Assembly: GCF_037975245.1 (NCBI RefSeq)
Contig: NC_092566.1
Span: 15,971,001-16,035,000 of the forward strand
DNA from: Apostichopus japonicus
Lineage: Eukaryota > Echinodermata > Holothuroidea > Aspidochirotida > Stichopodidae
Direction of reading: 5' to 3'
Length of the DNA stretch: 64,000 nt
Positions 1 through 15,100 of the stretch are shown here, one piece after another (the stretch's first letter is position 1; each line of letters begins with the position of its first letter). The position numbers and the translations under genes were made by a program. Below the pieces are notes generated by a model. It searched no databases, was not told where the DNA came from, and saw only the letters and a list, made by a program, of their open reading frames with translations.

Positions 1-171
1 TGGTGTAGCTGTTAGAGGTATCTGTCAATTCGAGTGGGGCACCTGTTCTTTCCCCACAAACCATACCCCCCCCTCCCTTCCCCATCCCAACTCCTCTCTC
101 TGTCTGCGGCGCAAGCTCATGCTAATAGACCTAGAAATAATTCACCAGCGGAACTGAAATGGGCTACTTAC

Positions 172-3100
172 ATTTCCGGTCTATCGATGCCTTTCTCCCA
201 AGCTATATCTCTGTAGGTCTGCATGGCTAGCAGAATGCTCTCAGTACCACCACTGGTCATCTAAAAGGAATAAATAGAGTAAAAAGAGAGGATATTAACT
301 GCTGAAAAGCCCCAAGAATGTAGCTTATTACTGACAAGAATAAACTTAAGCGGGGGCTCTCGGTCAATACGTTAAAACCAACATGCAAGCAGTGGGACAC
401 CAGAAATGCTAGAATCCCTGACAATTGTAGGAGCTATCGCTGGTATGGTTAAATTAGTAGCCTTATTTTTAGCAAACAATGAGAACGAAAGCAATTATTG
501 TCATATTCCAACTTGCGAGAGTTCATTGAGCAAAACAAATACACCTACACTGTTCTGACTGGGAGAGTTTCCTACCAATAATTCACCCTCTTTTGGTGTA
601 GTTACTGCTATTTACCACACTGTACTCAGAACAGTATGAACTTTTTATCTGATAGAAACATGATCTTAATGTACTGTTCATTCTGTCAGAGCAAGTGGTT
701 TAAAGTGGGACATTAAAGTACATAGAGTTGTCCCAACTGGGTTTAGTTATTTAGGGATTAAATGATTGGAGGGAGGGGATGGGGGGGGCTGGGAGGGGTT
801 GCATTTTCATGAATATTGATAAATCTTTCCATCTCAACTACTGATTGTTTAAATTATACCAACTAATTTTTCTACCGGATTGATCCTCGTTTTTGAGAGA
901 AAATTGTTTATCTTGGTTGAGCATAACAAGTCCAGGTTGGTTTCTTTCGTTCATCATGTTACATTATCTCTAAGGCTACCCTTTTTGACTTGAAGAGACT
1001 CGGTTTGTGAATATTTGAAAACGTTAAAACACCTACCGAAAGCGACAACATTACTCACCGTTCCTCCAGAGTTTGGGCCTCCGTGAAATAGTTTAAGGCT
1101 CATAGAGACGACCTCTGCTTCCATGCGCCTGACCTCGGGGAAGACATCTGGGTGGAGGGGATTGGTCCAAGCAAAGTCATGGTAGACCTGACCAAAAGAA
1201 AGGAAGAAAGATGAAATTCACATATCTCATAAATTGCTTAGATGACTCTTACTGTAAGAGAGAAGCTTGTTATTATACCATGATGAAGTGTGAGTGGTCA
1301 CTTGTGAGGCTTCCTATTATGCACATGAAGTGCACTGGGCAACAAAGAGATGAATCTGTAGCAAGTGGTATGACAGATATATAATAAATTAATAAAGATC
1401 AACACAACACAAAACTTCCACTTCGTGACCTGTTTCGTACTTTGGGGACTCATCGGGCGAAGGTAGGAATCGAACCCCAGACTTTTGTGTCTCTATTAAA
1501 TGATTATATATAATTGTCATACCACTAGCTACACATTCATTTCTTATTCACTGCCTGGCTTGCCTATTTAAAGTGGTAATTCTGTGTAAATTGTCTTGTG
1601 CTTAGAGTTTCACTTTCGTAGGCTCAGTTCATCGGGGTGTGTGTCACATTTAAAACGTATACCGAAATTTACCATTCCTGGAATAACCTTCAAACTTTGG
1701 GTAAGCTACCTTAATTATGAAAATCAGAGAATTTTGCTCAGCAAATTTTCTCTTCCTTCCATCTCTACTGAAATGTTTCCTTCCCTACAACAGACTTGAC
1801 AGCAAGAGGAAACCCATCGATTTATAACAAAGGACTGGTATTTCAGACAGTGTGCTAATTGCACACTGTCTCTGAAGCGGAGTGACGTCCCAGCGGATTA
1901 TTAGTCTACAATTCTCTTGTATACACAAGAGAATGCCGACGGTTCTTTGAGGACTATGGCAAAACAGCAGCAGCAGTGCTAATTGTGTGCTAATCACAAC
2001 ATGGAAGTGATAAATGATGTTTCCCAGACAACAAAGTATGGTTGTCCAACAAAAGATTTAACGTTCAACGTAAGTAATGACTGTGTGTCCTTACTGTAAA
2101 AGGGGGGGGGGGGGGAATGGTCAACTTGGAAAAGCCAGTTGTCATGAGGTAATTATTCCAGACTAGTACAAAGGGTATGGTGTCTGTCTTGGCTATCTGA
2201 GAGCTAGAGACAGGAACAAGAATATGCCAGGGCTGGGGGTAGGGGTGGGGTGGGGATTGATATCACTACTTTTATTATGCTCTTCTGAATTTGCTAAGTT
2301 TTGCTAAAATGTGATTTCACTTGGAACAAAGATATAAATAGAATATTTGGTTTAGTTTCTTCAACAATAACTAGTTTTAAAGTAGGCTGATAACCTTCAT
2401 GAAAAATATTTTATTCACAACCAGAAAGGAAAATGTAGCCTGTAGATCTATAAGAGTGCAATCTGTTATCAAAACGACTGTAGAAAGATCCTACCGAAGT
2501 TACGTAACAACTATATTAGTAAGATTCTCCTTATCAGAGTTCCTAATCTTTGGTTAGGCTGTGTCGTGTCGTCAATGTTCGGCTCACAATCACCAAAAGC
2601 AGAGCAGCGAAAACTAGGACATTAATTGTAACTTCTGATATTTTAGACATTTGACTGCCAACTCTTATCTAAGAAAAACTATTTCCACTGCAATTGGTTT
2701 CTCGAATACATCATGTCAAGTTTTACCGACATTTGCAGGATTCATGTAATTCCTATCGAATGACCTTTTCGTAGTCTAAATCTTTCTTCAACCTTCTCAC
2801 TAAGGAAATTGGCCTTCAGGACAAGACGACTTCATCCTTCGGACCGGACAGAATATAGTCCATCCGGTTCCAACCCTCACACCATCTACAAGTTAACTCT
2901 AAAACGGATTAACACCTCAAGTTGGAAAGTGCCAGCAAGGGGGTGGTTTGGGGGGGGGGGAGAAGCTAAATGGATATTTGAGTATGATGTTGTACTCCAG
3001 CCTTTAATTAAAACTAAAGAAAGTAAACCGATGATGGAAAACCGACCGCGGCAATTTTAGACAATGGGAAAGAACAAAGAAATTTATGGGCAGAATGGAA

Positions 3101-6100
3101 ATGGAACCAGTGACCTCTGGATTACAAGCCCAAAGGTCACTGTTTTCTTCTTTTTTATGAAAACTACTGAGTGTATTAAAATTCAAGATGACCCACCTTT
3201 GCACAGAGGGTTGATAATTCCTCCGTGCCACCGTAAACACAACCAGAAACCTTTCCTCCCTTCCAGTCAGCAAAGGCTACACAAACGAAACAAAAGAAAG
3301 AAGAAAGAAAATAAAAAAATCAATATTTAATTTCAAGAAATATTGAGTTTCATAATTCATTGAACATATTACACATTTCAACTTCACATCGGTTACTTCC
3401 TGTTATAACTCTCACATCACATCATGATACACGACGCATCGTTGCTCGACGGACTTTTCATGAATGCAGAATTGTTTGGCAAATTAGAGCAGGTATTATG
3501 CTAAGCACTGTAGATACAAAAGTCAATGTGATATCAGCAAAGTATATAAAGGAAGCTACTTGAATTACATCTCCTTAGAAAATGACTTTGAACAATAAAT
3601 TTTAAAATGCTGGAGATAAAAAAAAAAACACAAAAAAAATGTTCAGTCCAGGTTGTGTTTCTAAACCACATTAAATTTGTGAGAAATAACCCGCTTTAAA
3701 ACACTTGAAATTCATGAATAATGAAAGTGGCTGAATTAATTGAATCTTACACACAGACCTGTAGGTTAGTTCCTCTCTGATGCAACACAACTCTCAATAT
3801 TTAGCTAAACATAGTCGGGTGCCTATGTCGTAAGACTACTTGTGCCTATTGTCGATAGCAGTTTATAACAACATGATTATTCGTTTCCAGATATAGCTTT
3901 ATTCAAGAACTCATTTCATTTCATTATCTAGTCTATGAGGTTACTGGTAGACTTTCAGCGTTGCTCGCAAAATTACAATGAAATTTATTGACATTGCTGT
4001 CGTCAAGTTTTGCACGAAATTGGTTTTTGTTTTCAGAGCTACAGGTGACAGTCGTTGATTCCTATTTTAGAGGACACGAGAAAGTCCTTTTTATCATAAC
4101 GATTCATCAAGATACGAGTGAACATTCATAATTTGTTGGTGAAAAGTGGTCGCTATGAGATATTCCATTATCTGGTAGGTAGGCAGAAACCTTTCCTTCA
4201 ATCTGAATCGACTATATACTTAGAGTTGTGTGTATTCTCATTCTTTGTTGCATGTTATTCATCAATAAATATTATAGAAAACATATCTGATTATCCAAAG
4301 AATCTAATTATTGCATTTATTATTATAACATAACCGATATTCACTCAACCTGTTCATTAAATTGATGACTTTGGATGTTTGGATCAAAACGGAAACCCTC
4401 CTCCTACACAATGTAATTTCCTCAATCAAACTTTTACTACAGTACAACAATCATTTCAATCGGTCAGGCAAACAGCTTTTTTCGAAGTTAACTGTCCGCA
4501 TTAACATCCTTCATTACCAACAGACAATATAACCTTATAGAGAGGGTGGCTACAAGTCACGTTACTACATTTCCAGTTTCTCATGACTTTTCTGTGGTTA
4601 CTGTTCATTGCATTCATAAATCTATGAAACACACACTTTTCACAACATGGATGTCTATTCACAAATCTCTCAAACATCCTCTCCCTACTTAAATATGACA
4701 AAACCCCCACATCCCATGTACATTTTTGTAATTCTCGACCAAGGATTAATACATTTCAATCTCACCCAGTTTTGTTTGTTAGAAGGAAATAAGTTGACAT
4801 CTAATGCAGTCACATTTAAGGGTTCAATATAGATACAAATATAGACCAGGGATGAACCTGGGGTAAAAAAAAAAAAAACCACATTGCAAAAAATGCGGTA
4901 TAGGCTCCAGTTTGCGTATGCTACCGTGTGTTAGGATAATAGTTTTTGTCCCCGAGGTAGAAAAGAAATCACGGATATTCCTCAAATTCGCGGAAAAAGC
5001 TCATGCCTGATAGAAAATTCAGGTTACACTCACTCGCAGTCTTGTACTGCTCCAACCTTTTAAATATCTCATCTGAACTTATCCCGTCGGCAGGCAACCT
5101 GTTTAGGAAGTGGTCGCCTTCCTTGGTGGGGTACATCTCCTCCCCTATTTTCTGTACATTCTTTGCTAGTTCTGCCTTCACCTAAGAAATTGAAACAAAG
5201 GGTATGAAAATTTAATTTAATTTATAGATTAATACTCCTCTGAATGCAAATAAAATGTTGGGAAGCTAGAAAAGCAAAACCTTGAGTTCCCCAGTGCGTG
5301 TTGAGAGACGCAATATTTAAAGCATTTGTAATGAGTAAAAGTTGTGTACATGTTCCATTGTCAACACTTAAAAAACAGAGACCTCTGCACATCTTTCATC
5401 CTTCCTGGAACCTTTCCTTTTTTTGTCCTGGGACCTTTGAATCCAGGGTCCTTGAGTCATGGGTCTTATGTGCTTGGACATTTGTAATGAATAAAAGTTG
5501 TGTATATATTCCATTGTAAGAACATGGAGCTCTGCACATCTTCCACCCTTGCTAGAACCTGTTTTCTTTATCCTGGGCCCTTTGAAACCCAGGGTCCTTG
5601 AGTCCTGGGTCCTATGTGCTCGGACTTTTAGGATCCCACAAAATCTCTTTCCACTCAAATAATAGTGAATTTTTACGCCAGTTGTATATAAGTATGGTTT
5701 TGTCTTATATTTTGGTAAGTTTGAGATGTTTATCATATCCCTGGTTGAAATCTGATCTTGATACTTGACAAGGATGATAGGGTTTGGCTGGTTATTCTGT
5801 ATGTATGTTTAGACATATAATCAACCATCCCTTGAAATCAGTAAACATGATGCTGGTATTCACATAGTGTTATGTTTAAGTATTTACTGCCAGCTGATAA
5901 ACAGATCCCAGTCTAGTTAGATGAAAGGTCATATATACTGATATCCTGTTTATGATGTGACAGGCTTCTTCGTTTCTGATGATTAGAGCAGATTAATTTC
6001 TTAATTTGGTTACCAGGAAGTCGGCTTATAACCTCACCTTTCCTCTGATGATAGGTAAACCCTTGAGAAACGACCAGAAGTTATGTACAACCCTCTGACG

Positions 6101-9100
6101 AATTGCTGAAAGATATAAACAAAAGAATTAATTAATTAACATACAGTATTCAAAATTAAATACAAAGTGAAGCTGCAGAGATCTGAGGGAGTAGTGGGAC
6201 ACATATAATGTTGTATAATGCCGATGAGTATACATTTAATATTGGCCTGCTGCTACTTCCAGAATTAAAGAAAATGTTGCCATTTAATCTAAATCATTAG
6301 GCCATGCACATGCAGGGAAATGCCATGGTGACACTTTATTCTGAAATTTACAAAGGTAAATTAATTTAAGAGCTCAAACTTTGAGTATACAGTTAAAATT
6401 GCCACTGTTTTTGATGTTCCACAATAATACCTACAGTAGTGTGATAACTTGTTGTTATAATTAATAAGGCATGACACCTTATAAATTATAATGTATGAAT
6501 TGAATTGTTTTTAACACAGATGTTGTATGCTGGAGTTTGACACAGTACAATATTGTCAATATTATGCATACAATATCTTAAACAGTTTCTCCAAGCCTGG
6601 TTAGCTTCATCTTATATTGTATACAAACTACAGTATACAAGTATATGTTTTATGTAAAAAATATGCCATGGTATAAATATGGTATATTTAAAATATGGTA
6701 TTCTATAGACAAAATATGGTCAATCCTTCAGAAAGACACCTTCAGGTACTGCCACTTTAGAATTAGACTGCTGTATATAGTAATTTAGTGAATCTAAAAT
6801 ACTGTAACAACAGCTCACTATCATACAGTATGCAGCCTACTGTATAAGTAAAGTGAATCTAAAATACTGTAACAAGAGCTCACTGTCCTACAGTAGGCAG
6901 CCTACTGTAGGAAGAAAAGTGAATCTAAATATTTACAGTACTGTAATGTCAGCTCACTGTCCTACAGTATGCAGCCTCTAGATGCATACAGGAATCCTAA
7001 CTACAGAATAGATTTTAAAGTTGGTCAAGTGGAAATTTTCTAATTCCAGTCATCACTTAATTCTTTTGTGACAGGATTTGTCCTTACTGTACAGTAAGGA
7101 CAGATTCCGCACAAAGAACTTACCACTTAGTTCAAATACTGTACCACCAATTGATGCTTAAATCACAAAACATCACTGACTGAACTAAATATCTTTTCAC
7201 AGCATGGACATAACTTTGCAGCACTGGTAGATCTTTTGGTGTTTCAACTGTACACCCCCCCCAAAAAAAAATTAACTGGTTTGGGTATTTACCGATGACT
7301 TACCTGTCTCCTACTCACCCCGATCTACCCTAACTTTATGTAGTCTAAGGACCTAGCAATACACTAGCCCTAGCCTACCCTAGCATGTTCTTACAGTAGG
7401 CTACTGTACTGTAGGGTGGATCGGAGTGTGTTAGTATCTAGGAGACAAGTTAATAAGGAGTGAAGTCAATAAACTACAGTACAGTATAGTACTGTGCTGT
7501 AGCTAAAACAGATTCTTCACAAAGTGTTCTAAAATCACTGATCAATACATGTAAGTACTGTACTGTAAACCTAAGTTACAGTGCAATACAATATTGATGT
7601 ATTTTCGCAGTCATTGAGATCTATGGACATCTTTCAGCACGCTATCACATCACACTATCACATACATGTACACAAGTTAGGAAAGCTCAAAGAATGTTAA
7701 AAACTTTTCATAGCATCGTAGACAATGTATAGCCAGGAAACTTGTATAAGTAAAGTACAGATTTTGTTGTAATCTTGACTGATTTCTTTTACTTGTTCTT
7801 TTGATTGGGATTAACTTGTTTTATTAAGTGCCTAGCGCAGCTACCATGCCTGTACTTCTTATTTCGGCGCTATATAAATCCACTGTACAATCATCATTAC
7901 TAAATACAGATCTTAATAGACTAGTGTGCAGTGTAAGTCTTACTACTGTTCCAGCATTTCTCTGCTGACAGACTCAAGCCACTCTTTTAAACTTCTATAA
8001 CTTTACAGTCAGTGGTAATTATTCATATTCCAAGTACTGTACAACCTTCAAACAAAACATGCTCAAATACAGCATTCCGCCAAAACGATGTGATACTCAC
8101 ACGTGTGTATTATACCCATCGGGAATTATAAAAATGTAGTGTATTTCGTATTTTTTCTTCATAGTTTTTCACTGATAAATACAATAAATAATCTATTCCC
8201 CTGTAATCAAAATCACTAGTTTCATTTTGCTTGATCACGTCTGACTAACAAAAATTGTTTACAACCACCAAAACAGTACACATTGAATTGTTTTCCAAGG
8301 TTAAATATTAACCAGCCACTTTTGTTACAGTATTTGCCTTTGTTTTCTAAATCCAGCAAATCTGGAAGACAAAAGTGATAGTCGGTGTAGTCACTGTAGA
8401 GCACCAAAATGATTGGGATTCAACAGTTTTTGCAGTGAAATCTTCTCAAATATTTTAACTTGAACGATACTTCAAACACTGGTACTGTACTGTCGTCCAA
8501 TAACTGCTTCATACACAAGCTGTGCATAACAGATCTTTTAGATAGATATTTTTGACATTTCCGTATTTGTTGGATAGCATTTTAGAAAGTCATTAATCCA
8601 GTTATAAAATGAGATGAAACCGAAGTATTTTCTGAATATTTCATGCTGAGCATGCTTGAAGTTTTATGCCCCCCCACAACCTCTCCCCCCCACAAGCCTC
8701 CTTGAACCAATGAACAACTTTCTGAAAATGCGGTGCCTAAACGCCTGCAATATTGCAAAAGGTCAAGAGTGGTTTAGTGTCAACACTATATTCTGGGCAA
8801 TTTTCAGCATGCTAATGCTTGAAGCTACTTACTGTGCACAACAGATTTGAGAGTTGGTTTTAACATTCTCCAACTATTTATTGTACTGCAGGGTACAGAG
8901 GAAAGGGAGCTGTTTGTAATTACTATACCACAAACCAAAGCCAATTTAACCACTGACTATCTGAGAAAACTTTATGCAACTGTCCACGTGGTTATATTGG
9001 CACAGTATGAACATGTTTAACCGGCAAATATTTTACTTAGCAACCAGAGATGTCCCCTCCAGAAACCACATGCATGCATTTTGTAGCAAACTACTGTATA

Positions 9101-12100
9101 TACATCACGTGTATGGCTGTACAAAGCAAAGGGCATTCTGTCTTGTGATGTGTTACAGGTTGTACTACGATGGGTTAATCTCTCAACTCGGTAAACAAGA
9201 TGAAATTAACCTAATCCGTAGATTAAACATTAACTAGAGAGCTAATAATACTCTGGTTCTTGGATGGGCTAGTGTGTACAGACTACACAGAGATATACAC
9301 CACAGAAACCACCGGTATGTGATGCAAGGCTTTATTAAAAGCTCTGACATTAACCAAAGCCTCTCCTCTGTAAGACCTACTACGTAATTTGTACTTAAGT
9401 TAATCAATACCTTGTGGAAGGGACTGGTAGTGCCTATGGTTTATAAACAGTCCTGATCAAGTGTTGATCTGAAATGTTGCAAGCGATAATACATCTGAAG
9501 TAATATGGGGGGAGGGGGTGGGGTGGATGCGGAATCACCCATATACTGTAATGCAGGTCGAGAAATCTGTACGCATAGAGTAATTACTGTTAGTGTAAAT
9601 CTTTCATCCAGTTAGTACAGTACCACCGGATACTGTAGCCATGGATACTGTCTGCTCCCCATTTTTAAAGGAGTCATGCATATGTGAAAACCCAAACAGT
9701 GTGTGATAATGAGTCCAGTTATGCACATCTCCCCCAATTACGTAACTAAGAAAAGTTGTATGCCCTCTGTGAGATCCATTGCACATGTATCATACATGTG
9801 CAATGGATCTCACAGAGGGCATACAATTTTTGGTGTATACATACAGTATGATTAATGTTCCTTGTTTTATTCACATTGAAGATCTTTTTACTTTTAATGT
9901 TAACCAAAGTTCTAAGATGATAATAGAATTAGTATCCACTATCCCCTTAAAATTAAGTGAATCAAATTACTCTATGGAAGAAGAGCAAAAGTGAGTACTA
10001 CATGTCAACAGACCATTCATTATTACTCAATTAACACGTATAATTTGTCAGACTCCCTGCATAAATTGGCAAAAATTATGGAATTTCACAACAAAGACCA
10101 CTTACTTAATCTTGGATGGTCCAACCAGTTATATAATCTTGTGACTAAGAGAGTGACTCCAGCGGCGATCAAAATAATCTGCCAGCCCTCGAATCCTCTG
10201 CAAGCTCCGTTCACAGCAACTCTAGCTTTTTCCAAGTATATGACCGTCGCTTCCTGTTAGGATATAGATCAACAGGAAATACTGCACAGTAAATAATATG
10301 AATTAAATGGATTTAAATTATATGCGAGATGGAGAGGGGTATTGCCAGACATTAGAAGTGGGGCGGGAAAGGAAGTGGGGGAGGGGAGGACTTGCAGCAA
10401 ATGAGAGCAACATTTAAAGCGTTCAAAGAATGCAGTTAATGCAAGTTGGTGCAAAAGTGAGGAGCCCGAATGTGGGAGTGGGCTCCAGGGCATGCCATAC
10501 AGTAGGTCCCCAATGGGTTGGTGAAGTGGAAGGGGGGAACCCTGAAGGGGGAAACCCTGAAGCTTTGCAGTCAAGGGGGGAAACCCTGAAGCTTTGCAGT
10601 TTTCATCATTGTCAGAATTGACAGTATGTAAGCTTTAAATCAGTTAGGCGTAGTAAGTAAATTATAAGTCAGTAGATGCGAATAAGTTGTGAATATTCTT
10701 GCCTAAGCAGACCATAACAACCACACTAACAAGTAGTTAACCTCAAATAAATCTAAGGACTTACAGTACTACTTATGTACTTGAGTATACTTTAGTGTGT
10801 AGTACTTCAGGTATTGGAGGAGACTATACTGTGCAGACCAACAGTACTACACTTGTACAGTAAACCCCAAGAAATATATACCAGTGGTGTCTTACTACAG
10901 TAGGAAGGTGCGTTAGTGTAGTAGGAGATAGGTAAGAGAGGAGTGAAGTAAATATTGTATACTACTGTGCCTCCAAGATATACAGACTTAGCTTGCTACA
11001 TAGTAGTTTTCAACGAATTTTGTTTTCATACAGTATCTGTTTGTGTAGCAAACAGTAGCTCCCAAGTTCCAGGATTTTCTGTAAAATCATTAGATATTAA
11101 ACGGAGACTACTGTAATGTAAAGTACAGTACAGTACTTAGGTCATTGTCTCAAGATGCAGAAAGTTTGTGACAGGATGAAAACTAAATGATGGCACAGTA
11201 TACACTTAGAGCTCTATAAAAACTGAGAGGTCATTTTCCCATACTGTGGGATTTTAAAATGATAACACATTTTATGGCATGATCAAATATATATTGATTT
11301 TTGTTTCATATTTGTCTGCATATATATAAGTAGTAAATGGGATATTTGGTAAAATCATTTCAGAAACTACTATACTGTATTTTACAGCAAGTCATTGCCT
11401 CAAGCTGCAGAAAGTTTGGTGGTAAATTTAATGTTTTTCCGCTACAGTATAAGAACTTCTCTTCTCATACTGTTGAGGGTTTTCAATTAAACTGAAGGAT
11501 TCTGTTGATTTGCCTGTTGTCTGACATTGTGGTACACCTAAAACAACTTTCCTTGCTTCAGTTATATTCCTTCACTGAATCATCTAATTCTTGTTGTATG
11601 ATTCATCCAAACACTGTTCTATCCTTGGAAACAACTGAGGGATCAGAATGAACTCACAGGAAATGATCATTGAAATTTTCTTTTACCCCATCCTATTTTG
11701 GACAGTGCCAAACAATTATAGTGATAGTCTTTAGAGGGTTCAACTACAGGTTAGTGTTGTTAACTTGTTTTCCGTCAACTGAGGGACTTCCAAATCCTCT
11801 CCTCTGTGGCGTGAACAACCCATTGTTCAGGTTGTCATCAGCTGGCTGCATGACTTGTGGTAGACAATTTAAAGTGAAAGTGAACTTGTGCAGTTACTCA
11901 ATAATCTGAAGACCATATTTGGCAGAATGTCAATTGAAGACAGAAGCACATGATGGCATTGTTATTTGCTTCCCACATGAACTATTTCTCAGGGAGATGC
12001 TAATTCACTGGTAAAATTGTTCTGACAAGCATTGTATGTCCCTGAGTTTTTGAGGTCACCACAGAAATAAATCAATCTCATTGTGATCAAAAAATGAACA

Positions 12101-15100
12101 ATCTATGGTAACCTCCAAACTGTAGTTTGCTCCATCACAGTGTAGTGTATGTTTACATATATTCAACATACACACAATGGTAGAAGGATTCAATAATGCA
12201 ATCAACAAATTATATGAGTGCTACCCAGTTATTCAATGCGTATTTTCTCGATTGGAAGCAGAAAATGATCTAAACAAAATGGACGAGCACAGTTAATGCA
12301 ATTGGAGAAAATGTAAATGTGCATAACGGAAATTGATACAACATACTGTACTGTACAGAACTGTATATTACAGTACAATACTGTGCAGTACTTACTGTAA
12401 TACACAGATAATGCAGTGCACAGCTACAATAACAGTGTTGGAAATAGCCTAACCTTGGAATGATATAAACTACAAAACTGTACATTCTGGTACGACAAGC
12501 AGTACACTAAACTGCACTTTACATCAATTGGCATTCATGCAACATACATCACTGATTATATGTACAATAAATAAACATACTTATTTGCCCTTTCATCACA
12601 CATTCATCCTTGATTAAATATTATAATATAAGTGTTTCATTTTTTGAAAAGTCACAAATTCCATGAAATATTTGTGAACACACACTGTGATTAGTCATTC
12701 CCTAACCTCGCTGACATACTGTAGTCTATGGTAAGTCTGTTACCATCTGGATCGACTTTTAACCCATAAATTTGGTTATTTATCATTGAGTCAGTGCTAC
12801 GGCATACATACATTACATACTGCACATATATACATACACTTACAGTGCTGATTCATCCTATAATATTTGGGGTCCTTCAAATTTAAATGCAGCATTTTGG
12901 GTTGTTTTTTCTTTCTTTTTTTCATTTCAAAATTTACAACACAACACTGAAGTTCATTCAATAAGTTTGTAATGTTACTGTTCCTGGATCAATTGTCTTG
13001 TTCTTTGCAAGTATACAAGCTACAGTCCATTTTTTTTCAGTTGTACATTTGGTATGTCCTGTAAATGCTTCAGACTTGTCCTGCTACCAAGAGACTGCTA
13101 AAAATTTCACCTACAGTACAAATTACCTAATAGTGTGAAGTACCTTCTCTATTGTCCATGCAGTACAGGACATCGCATTGTGTAATTTCCTTAAAGTCAA
13201 AGATTGAGTACCTGTGGTCAAACGATATACATGTTAAAGCTCCTTTAATTATTCTACTTCCACGGTCAATTCTGGAAGATAAATTTGTTGGCCTATTGTA
13301 AGTTGAGTTATATTGGCTTCCAACATGGCATAAAAGACTGTCAAGGCACTTGTACTGCAGCATGTGTATAGTATCTGCTACTGTATATTAAATGCATACC
13401 TGTTCATACAGTTTGAAATTTGAAGGTGAACTTCACAAATATTAATAAATATTCATAGCATCAATTCATACTGTACAGTAGCAGGCAGGTAAAATATCCA
13501 CAGAAATGTGTGTCCAGCAAATTTATATTTCATTTGCACGATTGATTCAGTATGTACAAATATGGCAAACATTTAATCGACAACCTCTCAAATAAAAAGG
13601 CCTACTGCTCGTCCAAATTCATGCTTTTCCATCAAACAATCCTCCAGCCATCTGATTGGTTAAATTATTTACATTTTTGTCAATTTTTTTTTTGGGGGGG
13701 GTTCACTGTGACTACTTCATAGGGAACATGATCGTTATTTTCATTACAGTAGTAACGAAAGAGATTTTCATGTTTCTCTTTGAAAATAAAAAATTAAGCA
13801 AACCATGTTACCAGAACAAGCTATGATAACACTCACACTAAATCACTAATTAACCTACATACAATTACTATAGCTAAGTGCCTCATTGAAATGTTGCATA
13901 GATCTTAAGTGTACAGTGTCTGATAGTCTGCTCTGTAGTCATAGTGATTGTCACATACATTAATTTTAACAGAGCAGTGTACTAGTACTGTAGTACAAAT
14001 TCCTGTAGTAATAAATCGTACTGTGTTACCTGTCGTACTGCAGTCACTGGCTATCATACATATTCATGAATGTTCTGGACAGAACGATCCATTTTCCTCA
14101 CAGGTAAAACCAAAGCATTGACAATGCCATGTTATTATTAACTTTGTGGTTAAATATATTCAGCACGTGTATGTACATTATGACTCACACCATGTGACTT
14201 AGGAACTGTCTTTGTATCTAGATAGCCACTGTACTCCATATTAAAATAATTTATATTTTACAGAAGAAAGAAAGAAAAACAAAGAATGGACAGTCCATAT
14301 GAGTACAGTAGTCTATATATGTTCAAATTGAAATTAAAGGTAGGACATAAAAATGAATTCTCTTAAAGCTTGAGACCTAGATTCAATGGTTTGAAACATT
14401 ATTTAGATCAAATATATTTAGTACAAAAGAAACCATTTGTGAAATGTTGTTCAAGATACAGTAAGGGCAGACCAGAGTAGTAAGTGACAGTAGCTAGGAA
14501 TGGGTGCTGGATATGATAGAAGGGATAAGTTGCATACAGTTTTAGGCTACAGCCTCATCACAGTCAACGATCTTGGCTCTAAACTTGCTTTGACAAAATA
14601 AATCACAAATTTATTAGCAGAATGTTGCACAAAACTGGAGGGAAAAATGAAAAAAATTCTTGCAGCTGTGGCCAAATCGTTTCCTTCAAATGATTGCCTT
14701 TCATATTTAAGAATACTATACATTTACTGACAGTACAGTAGTCGATAAAGGTGTGCATCAACTAATTTAAGCTAAGTGCTAAGTTTATTTACTGAAGATT
14801 TGGATCAGTTGCCATACTGTACCCATTGGGAACCTAAAAATATCTCAAACTTCATTTAAACCTTAACAGTAACATCTATTGTAAATCTGAAAATCAGATT
14901 GAATTCACTTCCTTATCTTGCAATATTATTTTCCATGACAAAGTTCATACATACTGTATGTGGTACGGTACTTTCATGTTAAGTGTATTGAAGAATTGAG
15001 ACAGTTTTCGTTTCACAATGGCTACAGTATGACAATTGATACAGTGACATGAATAATATTTCAGTACGGCAAGTCATACATGACATGAATAATACTATAA

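Larger units (their letters stand above)
1190..5030. other. SGPL1 intron(s), expected exon not found
   Basis: Apart from the tRNA-like repeat and hairpins listed separately, this stretch has G-homopolymers (2102-2115, 2949-2960) and AT-rich sequence. The short open frames have no family resemblance and poor codon structure. The SGPL1 exon expected here was not recognised on the minus strand. Confidence 0.5.

Noticed and set aside
1462-1536. Functional tRNA gene
   Set aside because: A and B boxes are present, but the acceptor, anticodon and T stems do not pair, and it sits in an intron as a SINE would.
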